Assembly: GCA_005791255.1 (NCBI GenBank) | Contig: SXXK01000076.1 | Coordinates: 1-32,947 of the forward strand | Origin: Planctomyces sp. | Lineage (GTDB): Bacteria > Planctomycetota > Planctomycetia > Planctomycetales > Planctomycetaceae | Reading direction: 5' to 3' | DNA length: 32,947 nt | Part shown: in pieces, positions 15,901 through 27,900 of the stretch | Numbering within the stretch: the stretch's first letter is position 1 | Layout: each line of letters opens with the position of its first letter | The notes under the pieces: model-generated | Told to the model about the DNA's origin: nothing | What the model saw: only the letters and a program-made list of their open reading frames with translations | The model's database searches: none | Position numbers and translations under genes: made by a program

Positions 15901-18887
15901 GGAAGCGGGCCGGCAGCCCCGGCAGTCAGCGGGAAGGCTCGGATGAAACGATCGCGGCCCTGCGCTGAGTAGTGCAGCAGGAATCGTTCATCGGGCGTCA
16001 CTGCGAAATGCGTGCAGCGATGATCCACTGCGGGATCGGCAAACAGTGCCGTGCTGTGCAGCAGTGACGTCTGGCGGTCACCATTGACATCAAGGATGCG
16101 AAGTGAGGTGATGCGGTCGGCTGCAGCCAGGTACAGCCTCTGTTCGTTGCCGCTGAACACGGCAAAGGCGGTTCGGAAGGGCGTACCGTCGCCAGGTTCT
16201 TCCGGCTGGCTGCGAGGCTGGAACTGACGCTGCGGATTTCGACTGTACAGCAGGACTCGCCCGGTCTTCATCAGCACAGCGGCGTGCTGTCCGCGGGCCG
16301 AAACGATGATGCTGTCCACAGCTCCCGGATCGCTGAAAGCCAGCTGCTGCGGGGCATGATCTGTCTTTGGCATCTGCAGTGTCTCAGAAAACTCAATCGT
16401 GCGTCCGGCCTCGGGTTGCTCAGCCTGTCTCACGATTCGTACCAGTGTGCTGCCGTCGGCACTGAGAGCTGCCAGAGTGGATCGTGCGGGGAATTGTCGC
16501 CGGGCTGAACTGTTCGGTTCTGTGGCCCGCTGTCTGGCCTGTTCCAGTTTTTCACGGATACTGTTGCGAACGGCGTCAGTGAACCATGGATTGGGGCGAC
16601 CGGCTGCGGCTCGCGCTTCCAGTTCCTGCAGGGCGTTTTCAGCGAGCGGAACGACGGCCTGCCATTCCCGCAGGTCCTGCCGAGCTTCCAGCTGCTGGAT
16701 GAGATTGTCGAGGGCGACGCGATCGGCGATGGACTGCTGATTTCGCACTTCGACTGCGGCGGCGGCGACATCGGCCCGGGCCTGCTTCGTCACGGCTTCG
16801 CTCTCAGCAATCACCCGCTGTTTTTCCACATTGGCTGCATCCAGTTCCTGCAACGCCTTTTTCTGGCTTTCTTTGGCGGCATTTGCCGCTTTATCGGCGG
16901 CATCACGAGCCGCGTTGGCGTTGCTGGCCAGCAGTTCTGCCTGAGTCTTTGCTGCAGTGGCCTCCTGTTCGGCCTTCCTGGCGGCCACCTTATCCTGCTC
17001 GGCCTGCTGTCTGGCCCGTTCCGCGTCCTGCTGTCCGGCGACGGCCAGTTTGGCCGCGTTTTCCGCCGTCTGCTTGCGGGACTCAGCCTCGTCCGCCAGC
17101 TGTTCCGCTTCCTGACGTTTGTTAATGGCCTGTTTGATGTCGTCCTGAGCCGAACGAATTTCATCACGAGCGGACTTGAGGTCCAGCTGGAACACCAGAG
17201 TCAGTCCCAGCAGCAGCATAGCCAGTCCGCTGGAGATGAGCCAGGTGGTGCGTACGATGGTGCGGCGACGTCGTCCTGACTGAAGTTGAGAGGCGAGGCT
17301 GGTCAGTTCCGGTTCGGTGCGATCAGCGACGACTTCCAGTCCCAGATCGAAGTCGTTGCGGCGCAGTGCCAGTCTTGCAAAGGCTTCGCGAGCGGCACGG
17401 TCGCCGGTGATCGCTCGCTGATCATTCGGCCACAGACGCAGCGCTTCGGTGAACAGTGCGACGGACTGCTGATACTGGTCGTAGCTGGACGTTCTGTCGG
17501 ATGAATTGCGAGTGGCTGCGAGCAATTCTTCGGCGCGACCAGTGGTGCGGTACTGGCGAATGGCGTTTTGCAGTTCGCCGACGCTGGCGTATCGATCGGC
17601 GGGAGCGGTCGCCATGGCGCGGCGGGCGATCTGCATCAGTTCGCCGGTGTTCTGCACGTCCTGTTCAATCCGATTTTTACGGACGGCGTCGAAGATTGCA
17701 TCACGTCGCTGCCGGGGACCGGAAACGTTTTTCAGGGATTTCAGCAGGTGAGGCGGGAAGCCCTCGAGGATTTCGAACAGGATGGCACCCAGCAGGTAAA
17801 TGTCGGTCTGCGGACAGATACGACGGGTGTCCAAATCAAACAATTCGGGAGCGGCGTAGGCGAGGGTGCCCGCGCAGCCGCGACTGCTGATCAGTACGCT
17901 GTCTCGGCGGGGAAACTTTTCATTGACTATGGCCAGGCCCCAGTCCAGCACGATCACTTCGCCGTATGAACCGACGAAGACGTTCTCCGGCTTAAGGTCG
18001 CGGTTGATCACTCCCAGAGAATGCGCGTAGGCGACGGCGTCACAGACTTTCAGCAGGATGTCGAGATTCTCTTCGCGGCTGAGTTCGGGCATGGCTTTTC
18101 GCCAGTCCCGCCCGGCCACCTGTTTCATGGAGTAGAACAGCTTGCCTTCGGTGTTTCTGCCAAGGTCATGAACAGGAACGATGTTGGGGTGCACGAGGTT
18201 GGCAGTGATGACAGCTTCGGAGACGAACATCTCCTGAGCCGCCACGGGATCATCCTGATTGGGCTTAAGGGTCTTGATTGCCATTTCGCGATTGAGTGAC
18301 GTCTGGCGTGCCCGATAGACAATCCCCATGCCACCCTGGGCGAGGGTGCCAAGAATCTGATATTCCGGTGCACTGCTGGCCTGAGCGATGGCTGCGGCAA
18401 CAGGTGAAGTCCCCAGTGTCGCGTCATTGAGTCGGTTGACGATGCCTGACAGCTGGCCTTCGACGTTGTGCGAATGGATCCGCAGGTTCCATGTGCTGCG
18501 GGACGATCCGTCCGTGCTGTCGGCCGATTCAGAGGCCAGCTCGGTGTCCAGTTCTGCCGCGGACTTTTGCCCGGGGGTGATAATGAGCGTTGCTTCGTCA
18601 TCGGCCTGGGGCAGCGAACGCTGTGGCGGAGCGGTGACGACCAGATCATCGGCGGGGCCCGAAGCGATGGTGGCGTCGGCATCAGCAGCCTCAGACGGTG
18701 GCTGTGAATCGCGGATGGTGGCCAGCGGATCGAGGTGAATTTCCAGCGGCGGCGGGTTGGCCCCTGGTGTCGGTCCCTGTTCCGTCGCGAGGGCGTCGGC
18801 ATCGGAAAACGGCGTGACATCGGTGGACAGCTCGTTCGGCTCCGGCGGCCGCTGGTTGTGCGGCTGATTCTGATCCTGTCCGGCCAT
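12924..18887 (-). CDS. Giant membrane Ser/Thr kinase with coiled coil and WD40 propellers
   Basis: This is a 1,987-residue Hanks-type kinase. Residues 1-174 are Pro/Asp-rich and carry [ADE]-T-[IL] motifs (T57, T73, T100, T157). The kinase domain (about 175-440) has AQGGMGIVYRA, K205 (MAIK), D297 in INRDLKPEN and D315 in VLDWGLA; thus HRD is replaced by NRD and DFG by DWG. Four arginines (539-542) precede one membrane span (about 549-570), suggesting the kinase is inside. An Ala/Glu/Gln/Lys coiled coil (about 573-745) follows, then about 1,170 residues of WD40-type beta-propeller. I count about twelve W-bearing blade ends (for example VICVWDAQ, TLLWDLTTG, LRLWQHHDD, LTLWTNP), enough for two propellers. 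AGGG lies about 10 nt before the ATG. The giant repeat protein gene ends 64 nt upstream. Confidence 0.93.
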   Translation of the reverse strand: MAGQDQNQPHNQRPPEPNELSTDVTPFSDADALATEQGPTPGANPPPLEIHLDPLATIRDSQPPSEAADADATIASGPADDLVVTAPPQRSLPQADDEATLIITPGQKSAAELDTELASESADSTDGSSRSTWNLRIHSHNVEGQLSGIVNRLNDATLGTSPVAAAIAQASSAPEYQILGTLAQGGMGIVYRARQTSLNREMAIKTLKPNQDDPVAAQEMFVSEAVITANLVHPNIVPVHDLGRNTEGKLFYSMKQVAGRDWRKAMPELSREENLDILLKVCDAVAYAHSLGVINRDLKPENVFVGSYGEVIVLDWGLAIVNEKFPRRDSVLISSRGCAGTLAYAAPELFDLDTRRICPQTDIYLLGAILFEILEGFPPHLLKSLKNVSGPRQRRDAIFDAVRKNRIEQDVQNTGELMQIARRAMATAPADRYASVGELQNAIRQYRTTGRAEELLAATRNSSDRTSSYDQYQQSVALFTEALRLWPNDQRAITGDRAAREAFARLALRRNDFDLGLEVVADRTEPELTSLASQLQSGRRRRTIVRTTWLISSGLAMLLLGLTLVFQLDLKSARDEIRSAQDDIKQAINKRQEAEQLADEAESRKQTAENAAKLAVAGQQDAERARQQAEQDKVAARKAEQEATAAKTQAELLASNANAARDAADKAANAAKESQKKALQELDAANVEKQRVIAESEAVTKQARADVAAAAVEVRNQQSIADRVALDNLIQQLEARQDLREWQAVVPLAENALQELEARAAAGRPNPWFTDAVRNSIREKLEQARQRATEPNSSARRQFPARSTLAALSADGSTLVRIVRQAEQPEAGRTIEFSETLQMPKTDHAPQQLAFSDPGAVDSIIVSARGQHAAVLMKTGRVLLYSRNPQRQFQPRSQPEEPGDGTPFRTAFAVFSGNEQRLYLAAADRITSLRILDVNGDRQTSLLHSTALFADPAVDHRCTHFAVTPDERFLLHYSAQGRDRFIRAFPLTAGAAGPLPEIADDTVPRINIGQLRIRQPAGDGTGQFLPASILMLSITHNGQALILGLNSRSDRRAFAWLPAQSELRSGEFPFAVGTDAAPLPAFASADEQLPAFLRVSIDGQRIVAGHQRRRDNLEVWNVQDGRIEPARDFHLHQLQNGGRISEIVSGQSETVLDAAFTDGRAGLLTSVDSRTVCRWNLPEYNDYVQTLRRLVDDFRRLKSTEPPAMPQARRPASLHTPTAVRAFLPEHNLPAPPQQRRWTGIYSLQLSPNNGRLLVGADDLAAHILDPTGQPLLSVSARPDPLREQTETGSLTAAAGYLTEGHNSNITALRFLPSGLLLTAETMGVICVWDAQPDADGMGQEKCRLITGSGGGGFAVSADGSLVVAGAAVLRRPAEPDSGLLPRVLVWRTADFEASVAPQPRHVLQPATADADGSNPLQVSTVALSPSGLLVAAGCRQGQLLLWSLLDGRLLDLQRSHREDQITAAFFQDESTLITAGYDGSVRSWKLNGERLEAGPVLVRGSQILALEPAADRSRFAVIDLQPEAVAGTGKKSGQQDAVISGDEQPAAARLQVSIRAADGRLLQLLQDRLLPDTDRALPLQTTVSWSDDGRQVLMLQRGRLTLFGGPDWQPIQSLQVSTDQRPATKAAVRGGAGQPLQAATASGRETLLWDLTTGQATARFRTHSSSRLTADISSDAACVLTASDALRAFDVRDGSPTRGRTLYRLPATEMHSGVLAEARFSPAAGDLRFLSCDLSGDLRLWQHHDDSLPTSLLRLPAIAEPQPAWAADFGILSFASRVAWRPNGAGFAALQQGRLRYWQVAADSGTADGAGKPEEVLLQLPTGLDCRFNDLTWSDDGLVLAAGGLAFRAADAVLLSAACVWRLQGGQAKLVAVLQDDPENERIPANSDNGQPGGITALALDTARGRLMTGGIDARINTWLLPPLDSGTTISQTDDSAEQRKIWWGVQLENSLGQPHDGRIVALCTGPDGRLASADSTGRLTLWTNP

Positions 18888-18951
18888 AACTTTGTTACCC
18901 TGGGAATTGCGATGAAAGCTTCAGTGTGGTCAGAACTTCGAGCGTCAGTTG

Positions 18952-21900
18952 TCAGGATTTGCCTGGTGGCTGAGGTGGCTGCGGTGGCAGCGGTTCGGGG
19001 GGCACAGCCTGCAGCTGCGGCAGAGTTTCGGGCTGGTCCGGGGCCTGATCGTCACGAGCCGGGAACGGCTGACCTTCGATCACGTCGAACATCAGCAGCT
19101 GGCGCTCAATCCGCACGACGGACCCCGCAGCCGTGCGTTTCTTCGTCACCAGCCACAGTTCATAATCTTCTCCGTCCAGCAGCGGTCGTTCGATCTGCTG
19201 TGACTGTCTGAAAACCCAGGCTTTCAGAGCCTGGGGGTTCAGCAGCTCCTCACCCTGCTCGAACTTGTCCAGCTGCCTGAGCACAGTATAGCGACCCTGC
19301 TCGGACTGGCGTACTTCATAGATGTCCTCGGTCACGGCAAGACTGTCTTCCTGTGCGGCTTCCTGCTGCACGGAATTGTTGCTGAGGATCAGCGGTGCCG
19401 CGGCCGGCTGGAAGTCAGCCTGAGGTTTGGCCTGAACTTTGGCGGGTGGCTGCTGCTGGACCAGCGGAATGAAGGCTCGTCGCGGTGGTCGCTGGAAAGG
19501 TGCCTGGTCGGAGTCGCCGTTGCCCCGATTTCCGTTTCCTGGCCCATTTCCGTTGCCGTTGAACGGACCACCGGCAAATGGGCTGACCGGTACCTGGATG
19601 CGAACAACGGCACCATCGAAGTGGAAGTCTGCATTGGAATTCTGGTCACTGAACACGTCGCGCGGACCACTCGGCTGCCCAGGCTGCAGCGCACCGGTCG
19701 CGGCGCCGTCGGAAGATGAAATCAGTCCCGTTGTCAGATCGCTGCCGGTGACCGGATTGCGGACTCTGCCGACAGGCACAGCAGAGAACGCGGCGCCCTG
19801 CTGCACTTCGCCGCCGAAGACCCGGATGGATTCATGGTGTGAGACGCTGAAGTCCACGAGGAACTGGCTTTTCCCCGTGTCCAGAAATCGCAGCAGTTCG
19901 TTGAGTGAGTAGCTGTGACCGAGCTGCTGGCGCCCCGGGTTCACGTACAGCGTGGATGGCTGAGAGTCTGACGGGTCGCGCCAGTCGATATCCAGTCGCA
20001 GATTTTCTTCCGCGGGCACGCCAGGGCTGGAGCCGCTGGTGATCTGTACTTCAAAGACAATCTGCACGCTGATGTCGCCGGGGCTGCCGCCGCGGGCACC
20101 ACCGTTTGGGTCAGGCCGCAGCAGTCCAGGGAAGATCAGCCGACCCTGCGGTGAAGTTTCGGCTTTGCTGGCATCGAAAAACGCCGTAGTGGTAGTCGCA
20201 TTGGCAGCGGGGCGACCGAGGAATGTGGTGGCAACGCCCCCGTCAGTTCGCAGCGTGACGCGTCCATCGAACTGCACGCGACCCACTGCGGAATCCAGCG
20301 GCTGATTACTGCCGGCCGTTCTGCCGCGGGCGAACAGCAGCAGCCGATCGTCGGTCTGGTTCGCTGAGGCCCGGGCAGTCGGATCACCGTCTGTGGTCAT
20401 CAGGACACCGTCCGCCACACGAATGTCACCGGCCGCGTCGATGACAATCTGCTCAGAGCGGGTCGGGTCGCCATTGGTCGCCAGCAGCCTTACAGCAGCC
20501 GCATCACCGATGCGGATGTCTCCGCCGGCGCTGATACTGATGCGAGTACCGCTGGTTTCCAGAGTCTGCACAAGCACATGACCACGATGCTGAGCGTCCG
20601 TGCTGATCAGCAGATCGCCACCCGCCGATTTGACGGATGAGCCCGTCTGCATGGAGACGTCGAGTACGGCGGCGATGATGATGTCATGGCTGGCTGCGGA
20701 TGTCACCTGAGCTCCGGCCGCCAGCCTCAGGTTTTCGGCAGCGGCCAGTCGAATCTGCGGACGACCACCGGCGGATCCGACGGCGGGCGGCAGGGCCTGC
20801 ACCCGGTCCTGAACCAGCAGATCCTGATCCGCCTGGATCAGAATGCTGCCGGGGCCGGTCAGCTGCAGGCTGTCGATCTGCAGGCTGTCCAGTTCGTGCA
20901 GTTCAATATTGCCTCCGTCCGTGACCATGCCTGTCAGAGTGGCGATGCGTGTTTCCAGGGCATTGCCGGGGCCGATACCCTGTCGAGCTGTCAGCCTGGC
21001 TTCACCGGCCTGCAGATTCAGGCGTGCGATTGTACTGGAGTCGTTGGCATCTGTGAGTGCACCGCCGGCGACTGTCAGGCTGACCAGTCGGTCACCATTG
21101 TCGATCAGCTGCAGCCCGAGATTCCCGGCGGAAGCAACCTGCACCAGGCGAACATCACCGCTGGTGCGATTGACTGCGGTGGCGGTGCGGGCGCTGATTT
21201 CCAGCGCGTCCTCAGCACCGATCCCCGCAGCAGCATCAAGAATGACAGCGTCGCCGCTCAGGTTCAGCAACTGTTCATTGCTGGTGTCGTTGTTATCGGT
21301 GATTGTGCCGGTCAGCGACGTGACAGTGAGAGTGTTTCCGGCGGCGATCCGTCCGGCAACGAGATCGGAGGCGGCCCTGACGGTCACATTGCCGCTGCCC
21401 TGAATGCCCCCCGAGCCGGCAGCCATGAAGAGGCCTTCAGATTCGGCCGTCACAAGGACATGACCGGCCAGTGCGAGGATCTCGGAGTCAGTCTCAAGCA
21501 CGATACCGCTGGCACTGACGGTGACATCTCCGGTGTCCGATCGCAGCGTCCGTTGCGCGAAGAGCTGGCCTGCGGAGCGGACCTGGATGTCAGCATTGGT
21601 ACCGGAGGAAATCAAACCCTGGCGAGTAATAATCAGGCTGCCCGGCGATGTCAGATGGATGCCGTTGCTGCCGCTGACAGCGTCCAGTTGTCCGGCGCTG
21701 AGGTTCAGGTCCTGTCCGGAAAGCCTGCCGCCAATCCCGGAGCCGGCCCGCAGCCAGATCGAACCGGCGGTGGCCAGATTCAAAGTTTCGTCGGGTGTTG
21801 CGTCGCTGATGGCTCCGCCGATGGCCGTCAGTGTGAGGCTGCCGAGCTGACTGAGGATGCGGGAGATTTGCAGATTGTCTGCTGCGGTGATGGTGACATC

Positions 21901-24900
21901 ACCGTTTTCTGAGGTGATGCCGGCAGTGGCGTGCATCAGCACGCTGCCGGTTTCTGCACTGACAAACACAGAACCGTCGCCAGTGGCGCTGATGCGGCCC
22001 GAGGACAGCAATTTTACGCCGTCCTCGGAGATCAGGCGGATCTGACCACTACTCGCTGCCGAGACTTCACCTGCTACGGTGAGTTCACCCCGGTTGACAA
22101 GCACGTCGATATCCCCGCGGGGCCCCGAAGTGCGCAGTCCGGAGCCGTCGATGGTCAATGGGCCAACGGAATTCAGCCGCAGGCTGCCACCAGACCATGT
22201 GCCTTCAAGGCTGCCGACATCCACTGTCAGGCTGGCGACGTAGTTGGCATCAGTTGTTCCTGCGAAAAGCGAGGTGAACCCTCTGGTACTGATATGTGCC
22301 GAGTCCTGCGATGAGTCGCCTTCGAGGCGTCCCTCTGAATTGGTCACGGCAGCGCGGATGAGCAGATCTCCGTCGATGCTCTGAACGCGATAGAGCGTCA
22401 CGCTGGCGGCAGCTGTGAGTGTGATGTTTCCGTGCTCGGTCGAGATTACGGTGTCGTTTTCCAGAGACAGGCTGCCGAAGTTGATGGATATGTCGCCTGC
22501 TGGTCGCTCACCGGCTCTCAATGTCAAAGTCCCGCTGCCGACGGTACTGATGGCGACTGAAGGCAGCACACGCAGGTGATTTCCGGACTGCAGGGTGATG
22601 TTGCCCCCACTCGAATTGACCACCGATGATGCTATGGTCATCGATCCACGACTGGTGAATTGAATATTGCCGGCAACCTGAGGACTGCTGTCGGCAATCT
22701 GCAGGCCGGACAGATCAGCAACATCAGAAATGGTGGTTTCCTCTGACGAGGTCAGGAAGATGCCTCCCGATTGGCTGAGTGCTGCCAGCCGCAGATTGGG
22801 GCCGCCCAGTTCGATGCTGTTGGCGGATGTGCCGATTCCGGTCCGGGCCTGCAGTGCCATGCTGGAAGCTTCCAGATCATTGTCGCTGTCACTCTGCAGT
22901 TCCTCGATGGACGAGGCGGCGGTGATGCTGAGAGTCTCCGGGGAGCGTAACTGACCAACCCGGACAGTGCCGGAGCTCAGTGTGGCGAGGCTGATGCTGC
23001 CGGAGTTCTGCTGGCGGGCAACTCTGACTGTCAGGTCGCCATCGATTGCGGTCAGGCTGATGCTGCCATTGACGGTAAGAGCGTCGTCGATGAGGGTATT
23101 CCCATGCCCGGTCACGATGACTGCACCCTCGCGGGCAGCAAGCCGTGTGAATTGGCCATCACGTGAATTGGTCAGGTGCACGACACCGTCAGCGGATTCC
23201 GCGGTAATGCGGCTGGCAGTCAGCTGCAGGGGCAGATTACTACCGATGCCTGTGCCCGCATTCAGCACCACGTCTGGCGCCAACAGCTGGCCGGTGCCGG
23301 AAATCCGGCCTCCCGGAGCATCAACGGTGATGCGTTCACCGGCCTCCAGTCGTCCCTCCAGCAACTGGTCACCTGTGATAGAGCCGGACGAGAGCTGAAT
23401 TGTGCCGGTGGATGTTGAGTTGCCGGCAATGATCCGGCCGGTGGAGGTGACAGCGATTCCGCCAGCGGTTCCGAGTCCGGCTCGCAGCGACACCGACTGG
23501 CTGCCCAGCAGCGATCCGGAAATCCGGGCGTCGTCGTTGGCGGAGGTCAGTCGGAGTTCTGTGCCCCGGACTGCTGCGTCCACCTGCAGGCGACCATCCG
23601 CAGTCAGCTCCGCGCTGCCTGTGGCGATCACATCGGATCCTGTCGCCAGCTGATTGCGGGCATTGACCATGATATCACCGTCGGCAGTCAGGGCTCGGGA
23701 ATCACCGTCGAGATCGACGAGGTTGAGGGACCCTTTTGCCAGCACGGAAAGTGCGCCGCCGGTTCGTCCGTCGAACTGCTCAGGGCCGTCGCCACCGCTG
23801 GGAGTCGGAGTGATTTGCAGCAGTTGAGCGGAGCCCGAGCGGACCAGAATCTGCCGAGCCGAAAGGTCAATCACCTGCGATCCTGCGGTGATTGATTGCG
23901 CCTGCAGACGCAATTTGTCGGCCACCATCACCGGCTGGCGCAGCGTGATCGTACCGACCCCATCATTGTCCGCATCAGCGATCAGCGCGAGGCTGCCAAG
24001 TTGATTGGGGTCTGTGCCGCTGATGGTCAGGTGGTCGTCGGAGATCAGAAACAGTGTTTCAGCTCGCAAAGAATCCGTCTCAAAACTGGTGCCCTGCAGC
24101 ACGGCGTAGTCGCTGGCTTCAACCGACAGACGACCCGTGAGGCTGAGTTCGAGCGGCTGTGGCAGTCCGTTGAAGAAATCAGCGGGTGGACCAGCGACGA
24201 AGATGGCCTGCAGCAGCAGATCTTTGGCAACCACGTTGCTGCGGGCAATGCCGCCGTCGTCGTTGTTATCGACGATTCCGCCGCTGGTTGACTGTACCGT
24301 CACCGCGCCCGTTGACTGCAGCAGGGCCAGTTGTATGTCGGAATCCGCAGTCAGTCGAATCTGTCCGTCACCGGCCTGCATGGTGCTGCCGGAATTCATG
24401 CGAATCCCGGACCCGTTGCCGCGGGCCTGCACCTGAATGCTGCCGGCATTGATGGCTGTTACGAGGGCCTGGGCCTGCTGCAGAATCTGTCCGTCTGCCA
24501 GCAGCCGAACGTCACCGCCAAGGGAGTTCCGAACGGCGGCACTGATGGTCATATCGCCGGTGGCTGTCAGGCTGAGGAGCGGTCCGTTCGGGTCGCCTGT
24601 CGCCTGTCCTGCGGAGCCCAGCTGCAGTCCGTCGATGCCGTCGCTGCTGCTGAGCATGACCGAGCCCGCTGCCGCCAGCAGCAGGCTGCCTGACTGTGTT
24701 GCTGCAGTGAGCTGCAGTCCGGAGCCGGTAAGATCCAGTGCCTTACCGCTGGTGCCGACACCGGCGGTCGTCTGCAGCAGAATGCGGCTGGCGGTGAGAT
24801 CCGCGGCACTGTCGCTGAGCAACTCAGACACGCTGCCCGCCGCTATCACGATTCGGTTGTCGACAGCCTGCAGGTTGTTGATCTGCAGGTCGCCGTTGCC

Positions 24901-27900
24901 ATTCTCGATGGTCAGATTTCCGGAACCACCGGCGACAGCAGTGTCAAGGAAAATCGGCGCCGATTCGCCGATTACCGCAATATTGCCTTCCTGTGAGGTA
25001 ATTTTATGGATTTCTGCAGATGCATTTGATCTCAGTGTGACGGAGCCGGTGCCTGTGGACACGGTCGAATAAACAGCTGCGGTGTTGCTGGTCAGGCTGA
25101 TGTCGCCGTTGAGCGATTCCGCGGAGACAGTTCCGGCATTGAGTCTGAGCGGTGCAGTATTGCCGATGCCGGTGGCAGCGCGCATCGCGAGGAATCGAGC
25201 GGTGAGTTCGGAGCTGCCATTGATTGATCCTCCGAGTGCGGAGACGGTCAGGCTGTCAGTTGCCCGCACCGTGCCGTTGAGGCGGATTTCGCCTGAGGTA
25301 TTCCCGGCGGAGAGTGTCATATCACCGTTGGCCGCAGTTCCGCCGGCTTCGATCAGAGAGGCCGTTGTCGTCAGCAGATCGCCCGTGCCGTCGTCGCCGG
25401 CGGAAATTTTGACCAGCCTGTTTGCCGCGATGTGGCTGTTGATTGTGATGTCATCGGCTGCGGAGATGGTAATGTTGTCGGGGTCAACCGGGGCATCAAC
25501 GACGATGTCAGCGCCGGATGTGAGGACAATGTTTCCCTGGGTCAGGACCTTTCCGCTGACACGCAGCCTGCCGCTGGCGTCGAGCATCAGGTTGCCTGTG
25601 GCCAGTGACGATGCGAGGGCTGTACCGCTGCCGTCCAGGTCCTGCAGCTCGACATCGCCGGCGGCGATGATCTGCAGGTCTGCTGCAGACCGAGCGTCAA
25701 GCCTGCCTGGCTGATTGGCCGAGGGGCCATTCAGCTCGATGCGAATCTGCTCCGACTGGCCGGACTCGAGCAGCAGGTTGCGGGCTGTGAGTCGTGTGCC
25801 GCTGGTGCCGCCGTCAAGGTCGGCGGCCGAGATCCTGAGATTGCCGGTGACGGCAACGGGGTTCTGCAACGTCAGCGTTCCGGGTCCGCCGCCGTCCGAC
25901 CCCGCCAGCAGTGCAAGGTTTGTCACCAGCGGCAAGGCCGGTGTCGAGAACACAATATTCTGATCGGACATCAGGAACAGGGTTTCGGCAGCGAGCGAGC
26001 CTGTGCCGTTGATACTGCCGCGGAGCGCCGCGAAGGACTGAGCCTGAACGGTGAGCGTTCCGGTGAGGTCAATTTCAAGCCCGTCGGGCAGATCTGTAAA
26101 AAAGTTGTTGACTGCTGTGCCGATGTTCGCCGCGGTGAGCGTGAGGTTGTTCGCAGTAATATTGAGTGTGCGCGCAGTGCTGTTGTCATTGGCGTCAATG
26201 ATATCGCCGGAGACGGAGACAGCGACCACATTTCCGTTCGTTGTCAGTCGGGACAGGAAGATGCTGCGACTGGCCTGCAGGGAAATGAATCCGTTGCCGG
26301 CGGTGAGACTGGCGTCCTGATCGAGGACGATATCGTCAGTGAAGGCGTTGAGCACAATGCTGCCGAATTGACCGGTTGTGACGTCTCCTGCAGCTTCAGC
26401 AAAGACTCGTGAGCCGTTCAGCGTGATGAATCCGGAGTCTGATGTGATGCTCCTTCTGAGGATCAGCTGTTCGGCAGCTCGCAGGGCAATATTTCCGGCA
26501 TTGGCAGCATGCACTTCGGCTGCCGCATCGATGGGACCGGCGTCAGTCGTCAGCTCAATGTTGCCGGCGGCGTTTGCTGTACGCAGCCCCATGCCATGCA
26601 GGCGGACCGAGCCGATGGAGCGGAGATGAATGCTGCCAAATGTGGATGAAGCTTCCAGTGCGGTGACATTCAGATTGATGTCTTCGGCGGGGGCGGGTCC
26701 ACCGATGCTGGCGGTGGCGAACAGGCTGACGGTGCCGGCAGTCGTCAGGTTGGGGTTTTCGCTCAGCGAATTGTCCACAATCGCTCCGGGGGTCAGTGTT
26801 CCGCCGGCGCTGAGCACCATGGAGCCATCGACACTGGCGAGACTGGCGATGCGAATATCACCGGTGGCCTGCAGCGAGATTTTCCCGTGATGTGCGTTGA
26901 TCGTCGTACCATCGTCCTGAGTGATGGAATTGCCGAGGCCGCCCTGACTGCCGAAGAATGGAGCCCCCGCCTGCAGCGTGATCGTACCGCCGTCGAAGGT
27001 TCTGACCACACTGCCGGAACGCTGCTGCAGATCGCCATCGGCCTGCAGCCAAATGTCGCCGCGGGAATGATTCACGACATCCGTGTCCAGCAGCACTTTG
27101 CCCGCAGACGTCAGTCTGATGCCTGCTGGAGCGGCTGTGCCACTGGTATTTCTGATCACCAGTCCACTGCGGTTCAGCACATTACCGACGCTGATTGAAT
27201 TCAGTGCTGCCAGCTGGATTGCAGCATCATCAGACTGTGCCGCCAACTGCAGCTCGATGCCGTCCAGTTCAAGCGGGTTCCCGGCACTGCCGATGCGGTG
27301 CACGGCCGCAAGCGCGATGGCCGTGCTGTGCAGGTCCGCTTCGGGATCATCGTCGGCTTCGGTGATGCTGTCCGCAGAGTCTGCCAGGATGCTCTGCCCT
27401 GCCGCGACGGCGTCGAGGACGATCGAACCGGTTTCGATTGTGTGCAGGAAGACGGAGCCCTGTGGGGCGGTGATCTGGCCGGCTGTCAGCTGGCCACGCG
27501 TAATTTCAATGGAAAGGTGGCCCTCCCCGGTGCTGGCGACCTGAACCTCCGTCGGCCCGAAGCCGCGAAAATCGATCGAGCCGGCTCCGCTCGTCAGGCT
27601 GGAAGCAATCGCAGGCTGGTTGCTGACGATGCCGATGTCGCCGGTCTGAGTGTCAGCCGACAGACTGTTGACGAGCACATGCAGCGGCTGCTTGTTGCCG
27701 ATCCCGGTACCGGCGTCGATATCCAGAATGCCTGATTCCAGTTGAGCAGTACCATTGACGGAACCGGAGGCTGCGGCGATGACCAGCAGCGATCCGGCCT
27801 GCACTGTTCCCTGCAGCTGAATGTTTCCGCTGTTCTGTCCGGCGGTCAGGCGGATGGTGCCTGTTCCGGCACTGCTGCTGCCTGCCTGCATGCCCGCCTC

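Noticed and set aside
20686-21912. 408-codon plus-strand frame, and similar long frames opposite the giant gene
   Set aside because: They are mirror frames of a repetitive GC-rich gene; they lack conserved domains and ribosome-binding sites.
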